Source of the DNA: Betaproteobacteria bacterium
GTDB taxonomy: Bacteria; Pseudomonadota; Gammaproteobacteria; Burkholderiales; SG8-39
DNA: 32,864 nt
Direction: 5' to 3'
Assembly (NCBI GenBank): GCA_947466535.1
Contig: CANIEV010000025.1
Coordinates: 1-32,864, forward strand
In this document: one piece after another, positions 18,653 through 26,905 of the stretch
Numbering within the stretch: position 1 is the first letter of the stretch
Layout: every line of letters starts with the position of its first letter
Program-made: the position numbers and the translations under genes
The notes under the pieces: model-generated
The model's input: the letters and a program-made list of their open reading frames with translations, nothing else
The model's database searches: none
What the model was told of the DNA's origin: nothing

Positions 18653-18725
18653 TGACACATCAGCCAGTGTGCCACCGGGATGGCATCCGTAAAACTTCTT
18701 TTTAATTCCGCCGATTTGTGACACA
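18653..18725. promoter_or_regulatory. Two TGTG/CACA inverted repeats in the Bug-marR divergent region
   Basis: TGACACA-N8-TGTGCCA (18653-18674, one mismatch) and TGTGACACA (18717-18725, perfect) lie in the 234-base region between the divergent Bug and marR genes. They share TGTG/CACA halves and may be operators for the MarR protein. I found no convincing promoter boxes here, and the rest of the spacer shows nothing else. Confidence 0.3.
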
Positions 18726-18826
18726 CTTTTCCTGATACTGCTTTCGCGGCGGCGCACTGTCAAGCCTGACCGAAGCATGTCCGCTTGCATCGATTTCCGC
18801 GTACACACCGACCCGATCCGAGGCCC

Positions 18827-19396
18827 ATGCCCCGAACCACCGCCGCCCGCAAGTCCCCGCCCCGGCCGACGCGTTCGCGTGTTGCCGAGGCGAAGGATGC
18901 CGGCGCTGTCGATTCAACGCAGAAGTACGAAGCCGCGCTCGGCGAATTCGAATACGCGCTCTGGCACCTCGGCTCGGCCTTTGCCCGCTGGCGGCGCGAA
19001 TGCCAGGACACCGTGCCCGGACCGGCGCTGAACGGCAACGAGTCGGCCATCCTGCACATGATTCATCTCAACGACTCGCCCAAGGGCCTGATGGATCTCA
19101 GCCGGCTCTTGCACCGGGACGACCTGCCCAACATCCAGTACGGATTGAAAAAGCTCGCCTCGCTCGGCCTGATCGAAAAAAACGGCCGCTCGCGCAAGAA
19201 CATGACCTACGCGGTATCGGGCAAGGGCCGCGCGGTGGTCGATGCCTACCTCGACACGCGGCGCCGCGTGCTGGTGCGCATGTTCATGCGCGTCGCACGC
19301 ACGCCCGACGAGCTCACCGACCTGGTGATGCTGATGCACCTGATGATCGGCATCTACGGCCAGGCGGGTGATCTCGCCGTGAATCGACATCCCTGA
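18827..19396 (+). CDS. MarR-like winged-helix transcriptional regulator
   Basis: 189 residues from the ATG at 18827. The first 40 or so are basic and low complexity (MPRTTAARKSPPRPTRSRVA). A winged-helix region follows (about 70-150): LNGNESAILHMIHLNDSPKG, LMDLSRLLHRDDLPNIQYGL as HTH, KKLASLGLIEKNGRSRKNMT as the wing, and a C-terminal helical dimerisation part. This is a MarR-related type found next to aromatic or CoA-pathway genes in Burkholderiales. It lies 17 bases before the acyl-CoA ligase and is probably the cluster regulator. The start is uncertain: GAGG lies only three bases before this ATG, and an in-frame ATG at 18785 is also open. Confidence 0.8.
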   Translation: MPRTTAARKSPPRPTRSRVAEAKDAGAVDSTQKYEAALGEFEYALWHLGSAFARWRRECQDTVPGPALNGNESAILHMIHLNDSPKGLMDLSRLLHRDDLPNIQYGLKKLASLGLIEKNGRSRKNMTYAVSGKGRAVVDAYLDTRRRVLVRMFMRVARTPDELTDLVMLMHLMIGIYGQAGDLAVNRHP

Positions 19397-19413
19397 ACCA
19401 CGACGGAGCCCCC

Positions 19414-21045
19414 ATGCCCGCGATCACCGTCCACGAAAAGCTGCTCGAGACCGCACAGCGCTACCCGGACAACGACCTGCTCGTCTACCCCGGCTGGCTG
19501 CGCGATCGCTGGGAACTGCCACAGTCGAACTGGACCTATTCGCAGGCAGTGTCGATCATCGACGGGCTCGCTCGCCGCTACCGCGCGGCAGGCTACGGCC
19601 AGGGCCATCGCGTCGCGCTGCTGCAGGAAAACCGGCCGTCGCATTTCTTTCACTGGCTCGCGTTGAACTCGCTTGGCGTGAGCATGGTGCCGATCAACCC
19701 CGACTACAAGGAAGACGAAGCGCGCTATGCGCTCGAACACAGCGAGTCGGTGCTGGTGGTGACGATTCCGTCGATGCTGGAGCGGATCGCATCGGCCGCG
19801 AAGACCTGCGGCGTGCCGGTCATGCTCGCCGATGACAACACCATTCCGCAGGCGAAATCCGCGCCGCCCGGGGGGCCGACCGGAGAAGACGCCGAAGCCG
19901 CCCTGCTCTACACCTCCGGCACCACCGGCCGGCCCAAGGGCTGCATGCTGTCCAACGGCCATTTCTTTGGCTGGGGCGAGTGGTACGAAGCCCAGGGCGG
20001 CCTGATATCGCTGCGCCCGGGCAAGGAGCGCCTGATGCAGGTGCTGCCGACCTTCCACGTGAACGCGGTCGGCAATGCCTTCATGGGCATGATCTTCACC
20101 GGCGGCGCGCAGATCCAGCTCGACCGGTTTCATCCGCGCAGCTGGTGGACCGATGCGATCGAAACCCGCGCCACCTGCTTTCATTACCTCGGCGTGATCC
20201 CGGCGATGCTGATGAACATCGCCCCGTCGGAACACGACCGCGCGCATTCGCTTCGCTACGGCATGGGCGGCGGCGTCTATCCCGCGCACCACGCGGCCTT
20301 CGAAGCGCGCTTCGGCGTGCCGCTGCTCGAGGGCTGGGCCATGACCGAGACCGGCGGCGGCGGCCTGATGACCGACCTGAACGAGCCGCGCAACATCGGC
20401 GAATGCTGCATCGGCTCGCCGGATCGCGGCGGGCCGTCGCTCGAAGTTCGGGTGGCCGATGATGACGGAAACGAACTGCCGCGCGGCGAACCCGGCGAAC
20501 TGCTTGTCCGGGCGCAAGGTGCCAACCCTCGCCGGCGCTTTTTCTCCGGCTACTTCAAGGACCCGGCGGCCACCGAAACCGCGTGGCGCGACGGCTGGTT
20601 CCATACCGGCGACATCGTCCGCCAGGACACCGCGGGCAAACTCTTTTTCATGGACAGGAAGAAGAACATCATCCGCCGCTCGGGCGAAAACATCGCCGGC
20701 ATCGAGGTCGAGAGCGCGGTGCTGTCCCATCCCGATGTCGGCCAGGTCGCGGTGATCGCGGTGCTGGACGAAATCCGCGGCGAAGAGGTGATGGCGATCG
20801 TCGCGCCACGCCCGGGTGTAACGCCCGACCGTGCGCTCGCGGAATCAATCGCCGATCATTGCCTCGCCCGGCTCGCTTACTATAAGGCCCCCGGCTATGT
20901 GGTCTTCCGGGACGAACTGCCCACCACCTCGACCCAGAAGGTGCGCATGAATGCCCTGGGCGAACTCGCCCGGAACCCCGCGGCGCAGAAGGACTGCCAC
21001 GACCTGCGCGAACGAAAGCAGGCGGCACGCGGACCAAAGAAGTAA
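19414..21045 (+). CDS. AMP-dependent acyl-CoA ligase (class I adenylate-forming, CaiC-like)
   Basis: Activates a carboxylic acid to its CoA thioester through an acyl-adenylate. The 543-residue protein has the P-loop-like A3 motif YTSGTTGRPKGCMLSN, the A5 region GWAMTETGGGG, the A7 motif WFHTGDIVRQD, the hinge MDRKKNIIRRSGENIAGIEV, and the catalytic-lysine region TSTQKVRM near the C-terminus. It most resembles the crotonobetaine/carnitine- and long-chain-type ligases rather than dedicated benzoate ligases; the substrate is not predictable. GGAG precedes the ATG. It starts the enzyme cluster after marR, and its product is presumably the substrate of the following thiolase-like/DUF35-SDR pair. 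Confidence 0.9.
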   Translation: MPAITVHEKLLETAQRYPDNDLLVYPGWLRDRWELPQSNWTYSQAVSIIDGLARRYRAAGYGQGHRVALLQENRPSHFFHWLALNSLGVSMVPINPDYKEDEARYALEHSESVLVVTIPSMLERIASAAKTCGVPVMLADDNTIPQAKSAPPGGPTGEDAEAALLYTSGTTGRPKGCMLSNGHFFGWGEWYEAQGGLISLRPGKERLMQVLPTFHVNAVGNAFMGMIFTGGAQIQLDRFHPRSWWTDAIETRATCFHYLGVIPAMLMNIAPSEHDRAHSLRYGMGGGVYPAHHAAFEARFGVPLLEGWAMTETGGGGLMTDLNEPRNIGECCIGSPDRGGPSLEVRVADDDGNELPRGEPGELLVRAQGANPRRRFFSGYFKDPAATETAWRDGWFHTGDIVRQDTAGKLFFMDRKKNIIRRSGENIAGIEVESAVLSHPDVGQVAVIAVLDEIRGEEVMAIVAPRPGVTPDRALAESIADHCLARLAYYKAPGYVVFRDELPTTSTQKVRMNALGELARNPAAQKDCHDLRERKQAARGPKK

Positions 21046-21084
21046 CAAACGAGGAAGAACACCCCGAACCATGAAACCGACATC

Positions 21085-22275
21085 ATGAAAATCAAACGCG
21101 CTTCCTACGAAGGCGTGGCGGTCGCGGTACCGATTACGATCCCCTACGTCCGCTACTCGCTCCACGGCGCCCACTGGTGGGTCGGCCGTGCGCTCGCTGA
21201 ACTTTGCAAAAAGTCGAAGATCAAGAAAGAGGAAATCGACGGCCTCTGCGCATCCAGTTTCACGCTCGCGCCCGACGCCGCGGTCGGCCTCACCCAGCAC
21301 CTCGGTCTCACGGTGCGCTGGCTCGATCATGTGCCACTCGGCGGCGGCAGCGCAGTGGTGAGCCTTCGGCGCGCCGCGCGCGCCGTCCAGGCGGGCGATG
21401 CCAACATCGTCGCCTGTATCGCCGGCGATGCAAACCACGTCGAGTCCTTCCGGCTGAACACCTCGAACTTCAGCATGTTCGCGCGCGACGCGGTGTATGC
21501 CTATGGATCGGGTGGAACGTATGCGAGCTTTGCCTTTCTCACCGCCTACTACATGCGCACCTTCGGTGCGAAGCGCGAGGATTTCGGCAAGCTCTGCATC
21601 GATCAGCGCACCAACGCGCTCAAAAACCCGCACGCGCTGTTCAAGAAGCCGCTCACGATGGACGAGTACATGAACGCGCGGCCGCTCGCCACGCCTGTGC
21701 ACCTGTTCGACTGCGTGATGCCCTGCGCGGGCGCGGAGGCCTTCATCGTGATGCGCGAGGACGACGCGAAGGCACGCGGCCTGCCCTACACGAAACTGCT
21801 CTCGGCCACCGAGCGGCTCAACGCCTTCCCGCAGGACCCGATCCAGATGCGCGGCGGCTGGGAGATGGACGTCGACGAGCTCTACGGCATGGCCGGACTC
21901 ACACCAAAGGACATGGATTTCTTCCAGGGCTACGACGACTACCCGGTGATCAACTTCATGCAAATGGAGGACCTCGGCTTTTGCAAGAAGGGCGAGGCCA
22001 AGGACTACGTGCAGTCCAACACATTCACCTACGACGGCAGCACGCCCTTCAACACCTGCGGCGGCCAGCTCTCGGTGGGCCAGGCGGGCGCGGCCGGCGG
22101 CCACCTTGGCCTGGTCGAGACGATCCGCCAGCTGACCGGGGACGTGCTCGGCGGGCAGGTCAAGGACGCTGAAGTGGGCGTCGTGACCGGCTTCGGGATG
22201 ATCAACTACGACCGCGGCCTGTGCTCGGCCGCGGCCATCCTTGCCACCGGCAAGCGCATGGGAGCGAAAGCATGA
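21085..22275 (+). CDS. Thiolase-like protein (SCP2-thiolase/lipid-transfer family) lacking canonical catalytic residues
   Basis: 396-residue protein with the overall thiolase fold. Aligned by hand, the position of the nucleophilic Cys (C89 in Zoogloea thiolase) is G87, within PLGGGSAVVSL; the HPxG histidine is Q333 (NTCGGQLSVGQAGAAGG, 323-339); and the second cysteine is V367 (GVVTGFGMINYD). GYDDYPVINF (282-291) replaces the NEAFA loop. A standard Claisen/thiolysis mechanism is therefore unlikely. Relatives pair with DUF35 proteins; in steroid side-chain degradation one such pair (Ltp2 with a DUF35 partner) is an aldolase. The next gene, overlapping by ATGA, supplies a DUF35 domain. A five-codon mini-frame (21071-21088) overlaps this ATG and follows the GAGGAAG ribosome site. 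Confidence 0.85.
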   Translation: MKIKRASYEGVAVAVPITIPYVRYSLHGAHWWVGRALAELCKKSKIKKEEIDGLCASSFTLAPDAAVGLTQHLGLTVRWLDHVPLGGGSAVVSLRRAARAVQAGDANIVACIAGDANHVESFRLNTSNFSMFARDAVYAYGSGGTYASFAFLTAYYMRTFGAKREDFGKLCIDQRTNALKNPHALFKKPLTMDEYMNARPLATPVHLFDCVMPCAGAEAFIVMREDDAKARGLPYTKLLSATERLNAFPQDPIQMRGGWEMDVDELYGMAGLTPKDMDFFQGYDDYPVINFMQMEDLGFCKKGEAKDYVQSNTFTYDGSTPFNTCGGQLSVGQAGAAGGHLGLVETIRQLTGDVLGGQVKDAEVGVVTGFGMINYDRGLCSAAAILATGKRMGAKA

Positions 22276-23519
22276 CATCTGCCCTGCAGAGACCGAAACG
22301 CAAGAACCCGATACTCCGCACCCGGCTGCCGAACGTTCCGCCGGCGGCGCGAAGCCGCGTCGGCCAGGGCCTCACCTGGGCGGCCGCGCGCGGCGCCTTC
22401 GAACTCCAGGAATGCAAGGAGTGCGGCACGGTGCAGTACCCGCCGCGCGAGGCCTGCCACCAATGCCTGTCCGAAAAGCTCGTCTGGAAGGAGCAGGACG
22501 GCGCGGGCGAACTGATCTCCGAGACCACCCTGCATCTCAGCTACGAGTTGTTCTTTCGCGAGCGGGTGCCCTGGCGGCTCGGGATGGTGAAGCTTGACCG
22601 TGGGCCGATCGTCATCGCCCACCTGCACAACGATTGCCCGGTCGCGCCCACGCGCGTTCGGGTCCAGGCCTGCCTCGACAAAGGCGGACAGGCCGCAATG
22701 TTCACGATGCCGGAGAAGGAAACCCTCAACATGGCCGACGACAAGCAACTGCGCGAGATGACCTGTGATCCGAAGTTCAGAAAAGTGCTGGTGACCGACG
22801 GCAAGACCGCGGTCGGCCAGGAGATCGTGCGCGGCCTGGTGAAGGCCGGTGCCGACCTGATCTGGGTGGGCTATGCCGAGGCGTGGAAGAACTTCCCCGG
22901 CTTCGACGACCTGAAGCAGATTCCCCAGGTCACGTTGATTCCGCTCGATCTCACCAACTCCAAGTCGGTGCGCGAAGTCTGCTCGCAGATCGGCGGACGG
23001 GTGGACATCGTGATCAACAACGCCGAAGTCCACCGCACCTACGGCATCGCCTCGCGCCAGGGCGTGGAGAACGCGCGCATGGAGATGGACATCAACTACT
23101 TCGGCCTGCTGCGCCTTGCGCAGGAACTCGCACCCGCGATGCGCTCGCGCGGCGCCGACGGCCAGTCAAGCGCGGTCGCCTGGGTTAATTTGCTCTCCAT
23201 CTACGCGCTGACCAACTACCCGCCGCACGGCACGTTCTCCGCCTCCAAGGCCGCGGCGCATTCGCTCGCGCAGTGCCTACGCGCCGAAATGCGAGGCTCG
23301 GGCATCCGAGTAATCAACATCTATCCCGGCCCGATCGACGACGAATGGAACCAGACCATGCTGCCCCCGAAGCTCACGCCAGGCGCGGTCTCGAGCGCGA
23401 TCGTGAAGGCACTGCAGAGCGGTGTGGAGGATGTCTATCCGGGCGATGTGGCCCAGGAATGGCTCGCCCGCTGGCGCGACAACCCCAAGGCCCTCGAGCG
23501 CGAAGTTCAGGGCGGATAA
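22272..23519 (+). CDS. DUF35 (zinc ribbon-OB fold) fused to a degenerate short-chain dehydrogenase
   Basis: A 415-residue two-domain protein. Residues about 30-150 are DUF35: a zinc ribbon C48-C51/C62-C65 (CKECGTVQYPPREACHQC), then an OB-like part with PWRLGMVKLDRGPIVIAHL. Residues about 168-400 are an SDR: VINNAE (N249-N250), an Asn near 275, S309, and PG at 352-353. The catalytic Tyr is Phe (F322 in TFSASKAAAH; codon TTC), while K326 remains. The cofactor motif TGxxxGxG reads TDGKTAVG (175-182), keeping one of three glycines. Dehydrogenase activity is doubtful; the SDR half may be structural or bind a CoA ligand. The start ATG at 22272 overlaps the thiolase-like stop, implying a stable complex of the two. 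The reading is one continuous frame with no sign of a frameshift. Confidence 0.85.
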   Translation: MTSALQRPKRKNPILRTRLPNVPPAARSRVGQGLTWAAARGAFELQECKECGTVQYPPREACHQCLSEKLVWKEQDGAGELISETTLHLSYELFFRERVPWRLGMVKLDRGPIVIAHLHNDCPVAPTRVRVQACLDKGGQAAMFTMPEKETLNMADDKQLREMTCDPKFRKVLVTDGKTAVGQEIVRGLVKAGADLIWVGYAEAWKNFPGFDDLKQIPQVTLIPLDLTNSKSVREVCSQIGGRVDIVINNAEVHRTYGIASRQGVENARMEMDINYFGLLRLAQELAPAMRSRGADGQSSAVAWVNLLSIYALTNYPPHGTFSASKAAAHSLAQCLRAEMRGSGIRVINIYPGPIDDEWNQTMLPPKLTPGAVSSAIVKALQSGVEDVYPGDVAQEWLARWRDNPKALEREVQGG

Positions 23520-23532
23520 CAGGACGGCACCC

Positions 23533-24333
23533 ATGACAACCGACACCATAGCAACCACCAACCTCCTCCAGTTCGCTGCCGAAGTGGCATCCGGGCGCAT
23601 CCGGGTCATCGACCTCACCCAGACCCTGTCGCCGGATTTCCCGCAGATCGTGATGCCGCCCGAAATGGGCCAATGCGCCCCGTTCCGGATCGAGGAGATC
23701 TCCCGCTACGACGCGCGCGGCCCGGGCTGGTACTGGAACAACTTTTCCTGCGGCGAGCACACCGGTACCCACTTCGATGCGCCGATTCACTGGATTTCGG
23801 GCAAGGACCTGCCCAACAACAGCGTGGATACCGTGCCCACCGAGCGTTTCATTGCGCCCGCCTGCGTGATCGACTGCTCGAAGGAATCGGCCGAAAACCC
23901 GGACTTCCTTCTCACCATCGATTTCGTGAAGAAATGGGAAGCGAAACACGGCCGGATTGCCGCGGGTTCGTGGGTGCTGATGCGCACCGACTGGTCCAAG
24001 CGCACCGACCCGGTGGAATACCAGAACTTCGACGAAACCGGCCAGCACACCCCGGGGCCGGACTCCGAGTGCGTGCCGTTCCTCGTCAACGAGCGCAACG
24101 TCTGCGGCTTCGGCACCGAGGCAATCGGCACCGACGCGGGACTCGCCCAGTACCTGCGCCCGCCCTACCCCTGCCACTACTTCATGCACGGCAACAACCG
24201 CTATGGCCTGCAGTGCCTGACCAACCTCGACCTGCTGCCGCCCACCGGCGCGGTGATCCTGGCTGCGCCGCTGAAGATCAAGGATGGCAGCGGCAGTCCG
24301 CTGCGGGTGCTGGCGCTGGTGCAGGGCACGTAG
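23533..24333 (+). CDS. Cyclase family protein (kynurenine-formamidase-like metal-dependent hydrolase)
   Basis: 266-residue enzyme of the cyclase/arylformamidase family, which hydrolyses amides, lactones or cyclic ketones using a divalent metal. The metal motif HxGTHxDxPxH appears as HTGTHFDAPIH near residue 80, followed by a typical DWSK segment and C-terminal GLQCLTNLDLLPPTGAVILA. The ATG at 23533 has AGGA nine bases upstream and lies 13 bases after the fusion gene, so it is co-transcribed with it. In this cluster it could open a ring or release a product from a CoA pathway; the substrate is unknown. Confidence 0.87.
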   Translation: MTTDTIATTNLLQFAAEVASGRIRVIDLTQTLSPDFPQIVMPPEMGQCAPFRIEEISRYDARGPGWYWNNFSCGEHTGTHFDAPIHWISGKDLPNNSVDTVPTERFIAPACVIDCSKESAENPDFLLTIDFVKKWEAKHGRIAAGSWVLMRTDWSKRTDPVEYQNFDETGQHTPGPDSECVPFLVNERNVCGFGTEAIGTDAGLAQYLRPPYPCHYFMHGNNRYGLQCLTNLDLLPPTGAVILAAPLKIKDGSGSPLRVLALVQGT

Positions 24334-24409
24334 GTGCCGATTCACTATTGACCGCCAAGGCGCCAAGAGAGCCAAGAAAGCAAAACCAAAATCGGAAGGC
24401 TTCGGAACA

Positions 24410-24435
24410 GGGAGGGCGGGAGAACCCGCCCTCCC
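24410..24435. terminator. Very stable hairpin inside the inverted-repeat element
   Basis: GGGAGGGCGGG, loop AGAA, CCCGCCCTCCC: a perfect 11-bp GC stem. There is no T-run on either side, so termination may be weak or factor-assisted; it may simply be the core of the repeat element. Confidence 0.5.
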
Positions 24436-24456
24436 CGTAACCCCTCCCACCCCGGC

Positions 24457-24479
24457 AAAGCCCGCATCGAGCGGGCTTT
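24457..24479. terminator. Terminator-like hairpin between convergent cyclase and CMD genes
   Basis: AAAGCCCGC, loop ATCGA, GCGGGCTTT, a perfect 9-bp stem with A on one side and CTTTGTTTA on the other, so it may work in both directions for the two converging genes. Confidence 0.55.
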
Positions 24480-24550
24480 GTTTATGGTGGGCCTCGGTTC
24501 TGTTTTTCTTGGCGACCTTGGCTTTCTTCGCGCCTTGGCGGTTAAACGAA

Positions 24551-24949
24551 TTAAGCCCCGGATGGATTGGCCTCGACGTCGAGATCCTTGAACACCTCCC
24601 GCGCAAGGCGGTGCGCCTCGATCGCCGCCGGGATGCCGCAGTACACCCCCACCTGTAGCAGCACTTCGCGGATTTCCTCGCGGCTCGCGCCGTTGACCAC
24701 CGCGCCTCTGACGTGCGCCTTGAACTCGTGCGGGCGGTTGAGCGCGGACAGCATCGCCAGGTTCAACAGGCTGCGGGTCTTGCGATCCAGCCCCGGCCGG
24801 TTCCAGAGCCAGCCCCAGGCGAAGGTGGTGGTCATCTCCTGCATCGCCGCGCCGAAGTCGTCAGCGGTGGCGAGCGCACGGTCCACGTAGGCGTCGCCAA
24901 GCACTTCGCGGCGCGTCACCAGGCCTTTATCGTACAGTTCCTTGTCCAT
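24551..24949 (-). CDS. Carboxymuconolactone decarboxylase (CMD/AhpD-like) family protein
   Basis: 132-residue all-helical protein. The core LDRKTRSLLNLAMLSALNRP followed by EFKAHVRGAVVNGASREEIR and EVLLQVGVYCGIPAAIEAHR matches the 4-carboxymuconolactone decarboxylase branch rather than AhpD, because the AhpD CxxC pair is absent. The true PcaC reaction (decarboxylation of 4-carboxymuconolactone in the protocatechuate ortho pathway) is possible, but no other pca genes are here, so the family name is safer. The start at 24949 has GGGGGAG just upstream; an ATG at 24970 would add seven residues. The gene stands alone, convergent with the cyclase. Confidence 0.85.
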   Translation of the reverse strand: MDKELYDKGLVTRREVLGDAYVDRALATADDFGAAMQEMTTTFAWGWLWNRPGLDRKTRSLLNLAMLSALNRPHEFKAHVRGAVVNGASREEIREVLLQVGVYCGIPAAIEAHRLAREVFKDLDVEANPSGA

Positions 24950-25047
24950 TGCCTCCCCCGTAAAAGTCAAACTTTGCCATTTTCAGAAGCAGTATCCATA
25001 AGTGAAAGCAGACGATTGTATTGCTAATTTTCGCAATAGCCGTCGTC

Positions 25048-25820
25048 TCAGATCTTCAGGCGGTAGCCGGTTCGGAATATCCAGACCACGGCGATCAGGC
25101 AGGCGAAGAAGAATCCCAGCGTGGCGCCGAGGCTGGCCATGACCGGCACATCCGAGGTTCCGTGGAAGGTCCAGCGGAAGCCGCTGATCAGGTACACCAC
25201 CGGATTGAACAGGCTCACCGCGCGCCACACCGGCGGCAGCACGTCGATAGAATAGAAGGCGCCGCCGAGAAAGGTGAGCGGCGTGATCACCAGCATAGGG
25301 ATGAACTGCAGCTGCTCGAAGCCCTGCGACAGGATGCCGATGACAAACCCGAACAGGCAGAAGGTCGCGGTGATCAGCACCAGAAAAGCGATCATCCACA
25401 CCGGGTGTTCGATTACGACCGGCACGAAAAGATTGGCAGTAGCAAGGATGATCAGCCCGAGCACCATGGACTTGGTCGCCGCCGCCCCGACATAGGCCAG
25501 CACGATCTCCGGCGGCGACACCGGAGCCGACAGGAGCTCGTAGATCGTGCCGGTGAACTTCGGAAAATAGATGCCGAAAGACGCATTGGAAATGCTCTCG
25601 GTGAAGATCGCGAGCATGATCAGGCCGGGAACGATGAACGCGCCGTAGGACACCCCGCTCACCTCGCGCATGCCTGCACCGATGGCCGCGCCGAACACCA
25701 CGAAGTAAAGCGACGTCGTGATCACCGGCGTGAGAAAGCTCTGCAGCGGCGTGCGGAAGGCGCGCGCCATCTCGAAGCAGTAAATCGCCCAGACGCCGTG
25801 GCGGTTGAACGCGGGAACGC

Positions 25821-25824
<4 letters not shown>
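25048..25824 (-). CDS. ABC-2 type exporter permease
   Basis: 258-residue inner-membrane protein with about six hydrophobic segments (near 28-48, 62-80, 108-130, 140-165, 172-190, 229-250) and the ABC-2 pattern [20 protein letters not shown] followed by [17 protein letters not shown] and [13 protein letters not shown]. It resembles the YadH-like permeases. Its start overlaps the stop of the ATPase gene by four bases (ATGA), so the two are translated together. The exported substrate is unknown. The 98-base gap to the CMD gene shows no clear promoter or terminator. Confidence 0.92.
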
Positions 25825-26801
<977 letters not shown>

Positions 26802-26856
26802 TGGGCGACTCTAACCCGGTTGCCGGGGTGCAATCCGGCGCGCCCCGATGACAGAC

Positions 26857-26885
26857 GAAAAAAAGCCCGGCACGGCCGGGCTTTT
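26857..26885 (-). terminator. Intrinsic terminator of the meta-cleavage operon
   Basis: On the minus strand AAAAGCCCGGC, loop CGT, GCCGGGCTTTT continuing into a run of seven T. It lies 20 bases after the stop of the aldolase gene. The stem is the same 11-bp sequence as in the acnA terminator. Confidence 0.92.
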
Positions 26886-26905
26886 CCGAAACAGGGAGAA
26901 CGTCG

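Larger units (their letters stand above)
24351..24542. repeat. 192-bp inverted-repeat element (MITE-like or REP-like)
   Basis: The ends are imperfect inverted repeats of about 26 bases: ACCGCCAAGGCGCCAAGAGA at 24351 and, read from 24542 on the minus strand, ACCGCCAAGGCGCGAAGAAA. Both contain further CCAAG units. Inside are two hairpins (24410-24435 and 24457-24479). There is no coding capacity for a transposase. It occupies nearly the whole spacer between the cyclase and CMD genes. CGCCAAG-type repeats recur in many betaproteobacterial genomes, so a dispersed non-autonomous element is likely; target duplications are not obvious. Confidence 0.6.

Noticed and set aside
20845-22278. A 477-codon minus-strand open frame opposite the thiolase-like gene
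   Set aside because: Composition is the mirror of the real gene, with no domain signature.
22700-22780. A frameshift or assembly joining of separate DUF35 and SDR genes
   Set aside because: The frame is continuous with normal codon use through the linker, and no stop-start remnant is visible; raw reads would still be needed to be certain.
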